A stretch of 20,505 nucleotides of DNA from a virus, in IMG/VR virus record IMGVR_UViG_3300006751_003296, positions 1 through 20,505 of that record. One strand, given 5' to 3'. This document shows positions 14,654-20,505 of this stretch, one piece after another. Under the pieces are notes generated by a model. It was not told the DNA's origin. It searched no databases and saw only the letters and a program-made list of their open reading frames with translations. Each line of letters begins with the position of its first letter. The first letter of the stretch is position 1. The position numbers and the translations under genes are program-made.

Positions 14654-15823
14654 ATGGCGAGAAAAGCGAAAAATAAAGCAGGTAAACTTTCTATGTCGGA
14701 TATGCGTAGCCTTATTAATAAAAAGGCTGGTATGTCTGTCGCACACGATTTAACTAATAGTAACCCAACAGAGGTGAAGGATTGGATTCCAACCGGATCC
14801 CGATGGCTGGATTCTATTGTTAGTCGCGGAAAGCTCACCGGTATTCCAATAGGAAAGGTTGTTGAAATCGCTGGCTTAGAAGCAACAGGGAAGTCATATA
14901 TGGCTGCTCAGGTTGCCGCCAATGCTCAGAAGATGGGTATTGACGTAATCTATTTTGATTCTGAATCAGCGATTGATCCGACGTTCCTAGAAAGAACCGG
15001 ATGTGACCTAGAAAACTTGCTTTATATTCAGGCCCAGAGCGTTGAGTTCGTGCTTGAAACAATCGAAGATCTTCTCGCTAATAATGATAATCGTATGCTC
15101 TTTATTTGGGACAGCCTTGCTCTGACCCCATCCGTTAGTGATGTCGAAGGCGACTTCAACCCTCTCTCTTCGATGGCCGTAAAGGCCCGAATACTTGCCA
15201 AGGGAATGTCTAAACTAACCGTTCCAATTGCGAACAGTCAGTCTACATTCCTTGTTCTTAATCAACTTAAGACAAACATCACTAGAAGCCCCTCTGAGGC
15301 GATGGTTGAACCTTATATGACTCCCGGTGGAAAAGCCATGATCTATGCGTACTCTCTCCGTATTTGGCTCACAGGAAGAAAATCAAAGGCCAGCTATGTT
15401 CTCGATGAAAGAGGATTTAGGGTGGGGTCAGAGGTCAAGGCAACTCTTAAAAAGAGTCGCTTTGGCACCCAAGGAAGACAAGCAAGTTTTAAAATCTTAT
15501 GGGGAGAGGAAATCGGTGTTCAGGATGAAGAGAGTTGGTTCGAAGCAATCAAAGGTTCAGAACACCTTAAACAGAGCGGAGCGTGGTATACGCTACTCTA
15601 CAAAGATGGTACAGAAGAAAAGTTTCAGCCATCAAAATGGAAAAATATGTTGACAAATGAGAAGTTTCGTGATAGAGTGTTAGATATAATGGATGAAGAG
15701 GTCATCCTTAAATTTGATAAACGACAAGGCGAAGCAGCAGATTTTTATGACATTGAAAGCGAAAATATCGAAGAAAACTCGCGGCTATCTGTCGTTGGCG
15801 AAGAGGATGGCACAACAGAGTGA
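14654..15823 (+). CDS. uvsX: UvsX/RecA-type recombinase
   Basis: This 389-residue protein is a RecA-superfamily recombinase of the phage UvsX type, which forms filaments on single-stranded DNA and pairs it with duplex DNA during recombination-dependent replication and repair. Walker A is GLEATGKS at 74-81, the catalytic Glu lies in YFDSES near residue 104, and Walker B is MLFIWDS at 148-154. Further RecA-like parts are FLVLNQLKTNI and the TPGGKAMIYAYSLRIWL strand-helix (DNA-binding and filament region). The C-terminus is acidic. The length agrees with T4 UvsX (391). It starts 12 bases after the second lipoprotein with AGGAT as a weak ribosome site. Its last 77 bases also encode the N-terminus of the deaminase. 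It presumably acts with the gp32-like protein at 12391. Confidence 0.93.
   Translation: MARKAKNKAGKLSMSDMRSLINKKAGMSVAHDLTNSNPTEVKDWIPTGSRWLDSIVSRGKLTGIPIGKVVEIAGLEATGKSYMAAQVAANAQKMGIDVIYFDSESAIDPTFLERTGCDLENLLYIQAQSVEFVLETIEDLLANNDNRMLFIWDSLALTPSVSDVEGDFNPLSSMAVKARILAKGMSKLTVPIANSQSTFLVLNQLKTNITRSPSEAMVEPYMTPGGKAMIYAYSLRIWLTGRKSKASYVLDERGFRVGSEVKATLKKSRFGTQGRQASFKILWGEEIGVQDEESWFEAIKGSEHLKQSGAWYTLLYKDGTEEKFQPSKWKNMLTNEKFRDRVLDIMDEEVILKFDKRQGEAADFYDIESENIEENSRLSVVGEEDGTTE
15650..15678 (+). promoter_or_regulatory. Possible internal promoter within uvsX
   Basis: TTGACA at 15650-15655 with a 17-base spacer and TAGAGT at 15673-15678 (four of six) lies in the 3' part of uvsX, about 70 bases before the deaminase start at 15747. 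It could drive the deaminase, small protein and exonuclease separately. The weak -10 makes this uncertain. Confidence 0.3.
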
Positions 15824-16154
15824 TGAAGGCCGTGCCTGTCATGGAGCAGTTCTTGTTAGAGGCGGCAATATCATAAACGCTGGGCATAACAAGTGGGGCT
15901 ATTCTTCTTTTGGAAAAAGATTTAGACACAGAGATAGGGGCGTCTCGACCCTACACGCAGAACTAGCGACAGTGCTTAATTTAGATCGCTCCACTACACA
16001 GGGAGCAGATATGTACGTTGTGAGAGTAAATAATCAAGGTAAGTTCAAAATGAGTAAACCTTGCCCAATGTGCGAAACAGCACTTAAACACGTTGGAATA
16101 AAAAGAGTATATTATACAACAGATGAAGGAAGTTTAGAGTGCTATAAATTATGA
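15747..16154 (+). CDS. Zinc-dependent nucleotide/nucleic acid deaminase, 5' end nested in uvsX
   Basis: This 135-residue protein has the complete cytidine-deaminase-fold signature: HAE at 70-72 (zinc ligand and catalytic Glu) and PCPMC at 105-109 (two zinc-binding Cys). The preceding YLSLAKRMAQ...CHGAVLVRGGNIINAGHN part is the normal first helix and strand, so coding must begin upstream of the ATG at 15807 even though that region also encodes the end of uvsX. ATG 15747 is chosen; ATG 15693 is possible. The overlap with uvsX is 77 bases or more in a different frame. A dCMP-deaminase role in feeding dUMP to thymidylate synthesis is the simplest guess, but the substrate may be a base in nucleic acid; substrate residues cannot be judged by eye. 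Confidence 0.8.
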   Translation: MTLKAKISKKTRGYLSLAKRMAQQSDEGRACHGAVLVRGGNIINAGHNKWGYSSFGKRFRHRDRGVSTLHAELATVLNLDRSTTQGADMYVVRVNNQGKFKMSKPCPMCETALKHVGIKRVYYTTDEGSLECYKL

Positions 16155-16163
16155 GGGATTTAA

Positions 16164-16391
16164 ATGAGAGAGAAGTTACTTGCCAAGTTTAAAAAGAAGT
16201 ATCCATATGCTAGATTTAAATTTGTGTTTCTTCATATAAGTGAAGATCTAACAATAGAAACATTGAAAATTAATGAACAAAGATTAGATACAGCTTGGAG
16301 TCCTCCGATAGATAAATTAAAAGATCCGGATTATATGAAAATTGTTGGTAAAATTTGTTCTGACGGAGCTAAAGGAATATTAGGAATATGA
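16164..16391 (+). CDS. Small basic protein of unknown function
   Basis: This 75-residue protein starts 9 bases after the deaminase stop, with GAGGGATTTAA as ribosome site, and overlaps the exonuclease start by ATGA. It is basic at its N-terminus (REKLLAKFKKKYPYARFKF), then contains a short strand/helix and a region with WSPPIDKLKDPDY. No known motif is evident. Tight coupling with the exonuclease suggests a DNA-metabolism accessory role, which is inference from position only. Confidence 0.65.
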   Translation: MREKLLAKFKKKYPYARFKFVFLHISEDLTIETLKINEQRLDTAWSPPIDKLKDPDYMKIVGKICSDGAKGILGI

Positions 16392-17356
16392 GTAAAAGAG
16401 TATTAATAATTGATGCCCTCAACATTTATTTGAGAGCATATATATCTAACCCTTCAATCGCATTGAATGGTGAGCCCATCGGCGGAGCATTTGGATTTCT
16501 AAAATCACTTCAAAAATATTGTAGAGAGATGAAGCCAGATCACATTGTCGTTTGTTGGGACGGTCCTGATGGAAGTAGAAAAAGAAAGACAATGCACAAG
16601 GGCTATAAAGCCGGGCGCAAGCCCATTCGCCTTAATCGTAATGTCCGAGTAATGTCTGAGGAAGAAGAATTTAGAAACAAAGTATGGCAACAACAAAGGT
16701 TAATAACATATCTTAACTGTCTCCCAGTTTCTCAGATTATGATTGAACAAATAGAAGCAGACGACATTATTAGTTATGTTGCGCAAATGCCCCATTTCAA
16801 GGATGCTCAAAAAGTTATTATCTCTAGTGATAAGGACTTTTATCAACTTTGCGACGATAAAACGGTGGTATATAGACCCGTCCAAAATCAGTTCATAAAC
16901 GCCAGTAGGCTAGTTGAGATGTTCGGAATACACCCCAGCAACTTCGCCCTCGCAAGGGCCATTTGCGGCGATAAGAGCGACAATCTAGACGGAGTTGGGG
17001 GAGCGGGCTTAAAGACCGTTGCTAAGCGGTTTCCGTTCCTCTCAGAGGCTAATCCGCATGAGATCCAGACGCTCTTCGAAGCTTGCGAATCAGTGGAAAA
17101 GCCATTAAAAGTTCATCATAATATTTTGAGTGGAGAGAAAAAGATACAGAGAAATTACAAGATGATGCAGTTGTATACCCCTCTTGTTTCAGTGCAAGCG
17201 AGCCAAAAGATCAAATACGCGATTCATGAAATGACACCAGAGTTGAATAAGACTCAATGTATTGGGTTGATGATTGAAGATGGAATTGGTGCATATGATT
17301 GGTCAGAAATGTTTGCAACAATGAAAAGAATTTGCTTGACAACAAACGATAAATGA
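16388..17356 (+). CDS. 5'-3' exonuclease, FEN/T4 RNase H-like
   Basis: This 322-residue protein is a flap endonuclease-type 5' nuclease, the activity that removes RNA primers and flaps on the lagging strand. Metal-binding acids are visible in their usual order: D9 (LIIDALN), D58 (VVCWDG), E123/D125/D126 (IEADDII), D148/D150 (SSDKDF) and D195/D198 (CGDKSDN), followed by the glycine-rich DNA-binding segment DGVGGAGLKT. The length matches T4 RNase H (305). In this genome it may provide what the polymerase at 10263 lacks in Pol I-type organisation, because that polymerase has no 5' nuclease domain. The 5' end overlaps the small gene by ATGA, and the 3' end contains the -35 of the next promoter. 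Confidence 0.92.
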   Translation: MSKRVLIIDALNIYLRAYISNPSIALNGEPIGGAFGFLKSLQKYCREMKPDHIVVCWDGPDGSRKRKTMHKGYKAGRKPIRLNRNVRVMSEEEEFRNKVWQQQRLITYLNCLPVSQIMIEQIEADDIISYVAQMPHFKDAQKVIISSDKDFYQLCDDKTVVYRPVQNQFINASRLVEMFGIHPSNFALARAICGDKSDNLDGVGGAGLKTVAKRFPFLSEANPHEIQTLFEACESVEKPLKVHHNILSGEKKIQRNYKMMQLYTPLVSVQASQKIKYAIHEMTPELNKTQCIGLMIEDGIGAYDWSEMFATMKRICLTTNDK

Positions 17357-17364
17357 TGTATGAT
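17336..17364 (+). promoter_or_regulatory. Strong sigma-70 promoter for the nuclease-methyltransferase pair
   Basis: A perfect TTGACA at 17336-17341 and TATGAT at 17359-17364 are 17 bases apart. The -35 lies in the last codons of the exonuclease gene. Transcription would start near 17371, before AAGGAGAT and ATG at 17393. It has the same -35, -10 and spacing as the promoter at 12304. Confidence 0.8.
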
Positions 17365-17392
17365 AGGTAATATAAAAATAAGGAGATCTTAA

Positions 17393-18010
17393 ATGTCATT
17401 TTGGAATAAATATCTACCGCTAGCACTTGAAAACCTCAAAAGAGAGGGGAATACTCGGGATGTTGGAAAGCTTTTAGCGCTGCCAAATGAATATTTTCAG
17501 CAAGACACGATCAATAAAATGAAAATAGGTATTAAGGTGTTTCATAGAGACGACATGTCTGATGAGGCAAATTTTGAACAAGACCCTAATGAATCTGGAT
17601 ATGACCTGATCACAGAATCTGGAGTTAGGATTCAATCAAAATTTAGGGCAACGAGCCTTCATTTAGAAACGACTCGTAGGAATAGCAAGAAGAATGCAGG
17701 CGCAGCCTCTTCTAGCGGTCACGTTGCATATAGTATGGGCGAGACAGATGTATTTCTTCTTACAGTTCCAAGCGGCGGAAAGCCCTCGAAGAAGGGCAGA
17801 AGTTATGAGGATATTATATCATTTCTCGAGAATCCAGAAGGTGCGGAGTTGATCGCGATTCCCGAGTCCGCCCTAGAAGACCCTAAATCTCCTGGATTTA
17901 TTCGACCACGAGTCCCGATGAGTATTTTTAACAAATACAAGGGAAAACTAAAAGAAGTTTTAATAGATGCTGAAGAAGAGAAAAGAAAGGAGTCTGCTGT
18001 TGCAGCTTGA
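17393..18010 (+). CDS. Putative restriction endonuclease, PD-(D/E)xK-like (QxK variant)
   Basis: This 205-residue protein lies directly before a DNA methyltransferase and overlaps it by 11 bases. Residues 67-83 read as ESGYDL...IQSK: a glycine-Asp (D71) followed about ten residues later by Q81-x-K83, the D...QxK variant of the PD-(D/E)xK nuclease core found in Mrr-type and several Type II enzymes. Another acid lies in YSMGETDVFLL near 114-122, as often follows the core. Glu in the D-(D/E)xK triad is replaced by Gln, a known variant that remains active in related families. The protein has a lysine/glutamate-rich C-terminus and is small, like Type II enzymes. AAGGAGAT precedes ATG. With the methyltransferase it would form a restriction-modification unit; recognition sequence and activity cannot be inferred. 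It is not a clear match to any one known enzyme. Confidence 0.6.
   Translation: MSFWNKYLPLALENLKREGNTRDVGKLLALPNEYFQQDTINKMKIGIKVFHRDDMSDEANFEQDPNESGYDLITESGVRIQSKFRATSLHLETTRRNSKKNAGAASSSGHVAYSMGETDVFLLTVPSGGKPSKKGRSYEDIISFLENPEGAELIAIPESALEDPKSPGFIRPRVPMSIFNKYKGKLKEVLIDAEEEKRKESAVAA
17986..17992 (+). promoter_or_regulatory. Ribosome binding site deciding the methyltransferase TTG start
   Basis: AAAGGAG is 7 bases upstream of TTG at 18000, inside the nuclease gene. An in-frame ATG at 17967 lacks such a site and would add an unlikely lysine/arginine-rich extension, so TTG 18000 is preferred. Confidence 0.65.
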
Positions 18011-18971
18011 AAATAATTATGTTGTCGGTGACAATTTAGAAATTTTAAAACAAGTCAAAGATGAAACTTTTGATTTGATATACATGGACCCTCCCTACAA
18101 CACTGGAAGGAATTTTAGTGATTTTAATGATAAATTCGAGTCTATGAATGAATACGCTAATGCTTTTCTGAAACCAAGACTTGTCGAATGCCGCAGAGCT
18201 TTGAAAAAAGAAGGTAATATAGTCGTCCATGTTGAACCTCGTAATAGTCACCATGTTAGGATGGTTTTGGACGAAGTGTTCGGGGAAAGATACTTTAAAA
18301 ATGAAATAGCTTGGAAATCAGGCGGCAATGCAAAAAATAAAAAACAATTGGGTAGATATCACGATACGATAATCGTTTATGGAAAATGTAACGAATCAAT
18401 CTTCAATCCAGAGTATAAGCCATATGATGAAGAATATAAGAAAAGCTCTTCAGCAAAATATTGCGAAACAAGAAAAGATTGGTATGTTACTACAGCTATT
18501 CACAATTCACAGCCAGATGTAAACCCGAGAATGAATTTGAGATATGAATGGGGTGTGTTTGATCTCCGTCTTCTAACATGGAACAGCAATCACAAACAAT
18601 GGTACGTTTCAAAAGAAAAGATGCAGTTTTTGCACGAAGATGACAGACTGTTATATAACAAGAGGGGCATACCTAGAATAAAAAGATTCTTGTCTGAGAT
18701 GGACGGAATACCTGTTAGAGATTTATGGACAGATATAACTCAAATCCAGCACGGAGAAAAATTAAATTATGCTACACAAAAACCAGTCAAACTTCTGGAA
18801 AGGATTGTTAAAATGTATTCACAGGAAGGTTCTTTAATTGCAGATCCTTTTGCTGGTAGTGGGACATTAGGTCGTGCAGCAATGTTACACAATAGAAATT
18901 ATTTCTTGGTTGATATAAACCAGGAAGGAGAAAAAGTTTTTGTCGATAGCATAATAAATGTTGACAAATAA
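18000..18971 (+). CDS. DNA methyltransferase, amino-methylating, DPPY class (beta order)
   Basis: From the preferred TTG start this is a 323-residue N6-adenine or N4-cytosine methyltransferase. The catalytic motif DPPYNTG is at 30-36 and the S-adenosylmethionine-binding motif FAGSG at about 284-288, so the catalytic motif precedes the cofactor motif, the beta-class order used by Type III Mod and several Type II enzymes. VHVEPRNSHHVRMVLDEVFG and TQKPVKLLERIVKMYS are also family-typical. The intervening 250 residues, including ADPF upstream of FAGSG, hold a probable target recognition domain. It overlaps the nuclease gene and shares its promoter, so protection and cutting are coupled. It could protect phage DNA from host restriction as well as its own nuclease. 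Confidence 0.9.
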   Translation: MQLENNYVVGDNLEILKQVKDETFDLIYMDPPYNTGRNFSDFNDKFESMNEYANAFLKPRLVECRRALKKEGNIVVHVEPRNSHHVRMVLDEVFGERYFKNEIAWKSGGNAKNKKQLGRYHDTIIVYGKCNESIFNPEYKPYDEEYKKSSSAKYCETRKDWYVTTAIHNSQPDVNPRMNLRYEWGVFDLRLLTWNSNHKQWYVSKEKMQFLHEDDRLLYNKRGIPRIKRFLSEMDGIPVRDLWTDITQIQHGEKLNYATQKPVKLLERIVKMYSQEGSLIADPFAGSGTLGRAAMLHNRNYFLVDINQEGEKVFVDSIINVDK

Positions 18972-18989
18972 TAAAAATTTTGCTATATT
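18961..18989 (+). promoter_or_regulatory. Sigma-70 promoter for the ParB-like gene
   Basis: TTGACA at 18961-18966, a 17-base spacer and TATATT at 18984-18989 (four of six, in a very AT-rich surround). The -35 lies within the last codons of the methyltransferase gene. Transcription would start around 18996, before AAGGAGG at 19001-19007. Confidence 0.65.
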
Positions 18990-19011
18990 ATAAGAACATC
19001 AAGGAGGAATT

Positions 19012-20130
19012 ATGACTAAAACAAAGAAACAAATCGATATCATGCCTGACTATATGAAAGATGCTGAGAGGGAGGGTTGTGAACTTCCGCAAGATCTTGA
19101 GGACGGTGTAAGGATCACAGGCTTCAGTATGGAGGATCCCAATTCTATTACTCTTAACGAAAAGAGAAATCAACCTAGAACTCAGACATATGATCCAACG
19201 AATTTAAAAAGAGTCAAAAATCAACTAGAAGAAAAAGGCGTTAAAGGGATGGATCCGATGTACTGTACCAGAGATCCAATCACAGGTGTGCTCGTGGTAG
19301 AGTCAGGGCATCATAGGAAAAAAGCTGCCTCCGAGTTGGGGTTTCCAAAAATTCCAGTCATTATTATTGAATATTACGACCGGGCAGACGGCCTCGACCC
19401 CCGCGAAGAATTTTTGCAGGATCAAAATAACCATGAAGCATGTCAAAGTCATAATGAGCAAGACGGGTTACAATACCTTAACAAATATAAACAACTTGGT
19501 CATTTCGATGAATGTTTTAAGATTGAGGATGATAAGAAAAAAATAAGTAGCATTAGAAAGAAAGCGCATGAATTGCTGAAAAGACACTATGACAGATACT
19601 CTAAGCAAAAAAGGGGTGGTATAGTTACAAAGTTTCTTGGAGGGGCAACAACTAGCAAGCTTAAAACTTGGACAAATAAAGAAGCTGAAAGTTGGTTTAC
19701 CAACAACAACCACTTGGATAATTTGGGCAGCTATGACTACCCAAATAATCGGTTCGATGCAGTTACTCAGTCCACAACTATAAACCTGCAAAGTGGCATA
19801 ATGTTGGGCAAATTGCTTGAAGTTACAAATGCATGGAAGAACGATGGTTTAAATGATAAACAAATAAAACAGAAATTAAACAATCTGACGATTAGACTTG
19901 GAATTTATGTGCCAAGTACTAAAATTAGCACTTACGACGATCTTCAAAAAAAGCGTAAAGAATGTTTATCGGATGCAAAAAAGATTAATTTAGACAATTT
20001 GCATACTCCTAATTTAACCATATCAGAGATTATATTCGTTTACCAATCTTTGGTCGATCCCGAAGAAAAGCCCGAACCTCACTTCTACAAATGGGATGCC
20101 AAGAATAAAGAGTGGAGTCACATATTGTGA
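19012..20130 (+). CDS. ParB/sulfiredoxin-fold protein
   Basis: This 372-residue protein contains a ParB/sulfiredoxin-like domain at about residues 36-125. The diagnostic part is ESGHHRKKAASELGF at 97-111 (the GxHR pattern used for nucleotide or substrate binding in this fold) followed by PVIIIEYYD. Upstream is NQPRTQTYDPTNLKRV, similar to the start of ParB N-terminal domains where residues to be bound are listed. The rest (about 130-372) is helical and charged, and I recognise no family there. Possible activities in the fold are CTP binding, nuclease or ATP-linked chemistry; which applies is unknown. It follows the restriction-modification pair with its own promoter, so it may be a separate function. 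Confidence 0.6.
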   Translation: MTKTKKQIDIMPDYMKDAEREGCELPQDLEDGVRITGFSMEDPNSITLNEKRNQPRTQTYDPTNLKRVKNQLEEKGVKGMDPMYCTRDPITGVLVVESGHHRKKAASELGFPKIPVIIIEYYDRADGLDPREEFLQDQNNHEACQSHNEQDGLQYLNKYKQLGHFDECFKIEDDKKKISSIRKKAHELLKRHYDRYSKQKRGGIVTKFLGGATTSKLKTWTNKEAESWFTNNNHLDNLGSYDYPNNRFDAVTQSTTINLQSGIMLGKLLEVTNAWKNDGLNDKQIKQKLNNLTIRLGIYVPSTKISTYDDLQKKRKECLSDAKKINLDNLHTPNLTISEIIFVYQSLVDPEEKPEPHFYKWDAKNKEWSHIL

Positions 20131-20300
20131 TTGCTGATAAAGATAAAAAATTAGAAGAAGCGATCACAGGAATTTTGGAAGATTTCAACAGTTATTCAAC
20201 GAACATTTCTTCCGACATCGCCAGAGTCATGATTGCAAAAGCAATTATTAAAAAGATTAACAAGGAATATGATTTAAGTATAAAATACTATTATAGTTAA
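20127..20300 (+). CDS. Small helical protein of unknown function
   Basis: The preferred start is GTG at 20127, overlapping the previous stop as GTGA, with GGAG 9 bases upstream; GTG at 20112 is also possible. The 57-residue product is acidic then basic, with predicted helices (KLEEAITGILEDFNSY, IARVMIAKAIIKKINKEY). No motif is recognised. It is coupled to the ParB-like gene. Confidence 0.55.
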   Translation: MIADKDKKLEEAITGILEDFNSYSTNISSDIARVMIAKAIIKKINKEYDLSIKYYYS

Positions 20301-20305
20301 AATTT

Positions 20306-20379
20306 GTGCCCGTAGTTCAGTAGGTTAGAACGCCACTCTTATAAGGTGGAAGTCACTGGTTCAAGTCCAGTCGGGCGTA
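20306..20379 (+). tRNA. tRNA-Ile (anticodon UAU)
   Basis: A full cloverleaf can be folded: acceptor GTGCCCG with CGGGCGT (two G-U pairs at the end), D stem GTTC/GAAC, anticodon stem CCACT/GGTGG with loop CTTATAA and anticodon TAT at 20340-20342, and T stem ACTGG/CCAGT around loop TTCAAGT. Discriminator is A at 20379. The CCA end is not encoded (CTA follows). It reads AUA isoleucine codons, which are common in these AT-rich genes and often poorly served in hosts. Confidence 0.9.
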
Positions 20380-20395
20380 CTAGAAAAGAGAGATT

Positions 20396-20505
20396 ATGAC
20401 AAAAACAGAGAGAGTAGATTTTTCAAAATACGGCAAGGATTTCCAAGAGAAACTTTGCCAGCTGATCCTTAAAGACAGGATGTTCTGTGATCAGGTTGAA
20501 GAAGT
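20396..20505 (+). CDS. N-terminus of probable replicative helicase (DnaB/gp41-type), truncated by window end
   Basis: Translation from ATG 20396 gives about 36 residues, including DFSKYGKDFQEKLCQLILKD. This resembles the N-terminal start of phage DnaB-like helicases, which commonly open with a YGxxFQ-helix segment. AAAAGAGAGA is the likely ribosome site. The catalytic motifs lie outside the window, so the call rests on a short stretch and on the context of gp32, UvsX and exonuclease genes. Confidence 0.5.
   Translation, partial: MTKTERVDFSKYGKDFQEKLCQLILKDRMFCDQVEE

Noticed and set aside
15345-15653. Open frame in an alternative frame of uvsX
   Set aside because: Low-complexity basic translation without motif; shadow of the RecA-like gene.
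17967-17999. ATG 17967 as methyltransferase start
   Set aside because: It lacks a good ribosome site and adds a lysine/arginine-rich piece foreign to the family; TTG 18000 with AAAGGAG fits better.
1-20505. CRISPR arrays, insertion sequences, integrase or attachment sites
   Set aside because: No regularly spaced repeats, transposase motifs or tyrosine/serine recombinase motifs were seen in the window.

Overview
This window is part of the genome of a contractile-tailed, T4-like double-stranded DNA bacteriophage (myovirus). Every supported gene and the tRNA lie on the + strand. The sequence is AT-rich, genes are packed with ATGA/GTGA-type overlaps or short gaps, and no host-type or insertion-sequence gene is visible. 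No gene-free stretch exceeds 100 bases. The host is probably Gram-negative, because two small lipoproteins carry a lipobox followed by residues compatible with outer-membrane sorting. A marine or aquatic phage is plausible from the T4-like tail and replication gene style, but the host species cannot be read from the sequence.

Left half (1-10252), virion module: the C-terminal end of the tail sheath, tail tube, a T4_baseplate (gp26-type) protein with four cysteines, a small overlapping gene immediately before the tape measure (possibly expressed in part by frameshifting at a T7 run), the tape measure, a tail-tube/baseplate junction protein, a gp53-like baseplate wedge protein, a 958-residue hub-like protein, and an unrecognised 502-residue structural protein.

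Right half (10253-20505), replication, recombination and accessory module: a compact family-A DNA polymerase with no exonuclease domain; a divergent tubulin/FtsZ-like protein; a gp32-like single-stranded DNA-binding protein with its own near-consensus promoter and leader hairpin; a SlyD-type FKBP prolyl isomerase; an unknown protein; two tandem related lipoproteins; a UvsX/RecA recombinase; a zinc deaminase whose 5' end is nested in the recombinase gene; a small unknown; a FEN-type 5'-3' exonuclease; a PD-(D/E)xK-like nuclease plus N6-adenine/N4-cytosine methyltransferase pair that looks like a restriction-modification unit; a ParB/sulfiredoxin-fold protein; a small unknown; tRNA-Ile(UAU); and the start of a probable DnaB/gp41-type helicase.

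Regulation: TTGACA-N17-TAnnnT promoters occur upstream of the polymerase, gp32-like, nuclease and ParB-like genes, often inside the last codons of the preceding gene. This suggests that the replication and accessory genes are read by the host sigma-70 polymerase. The most unusual items are the tubulin-like protein next to the polymerase, the phage-borne restriction-modification pair with an adjacent ParB-like gene, the FKBP/unknown/twin-lipoprotein cassette between gp32 and uvsX, and the out-of-frame overlap at a T7 run before the tape measure.
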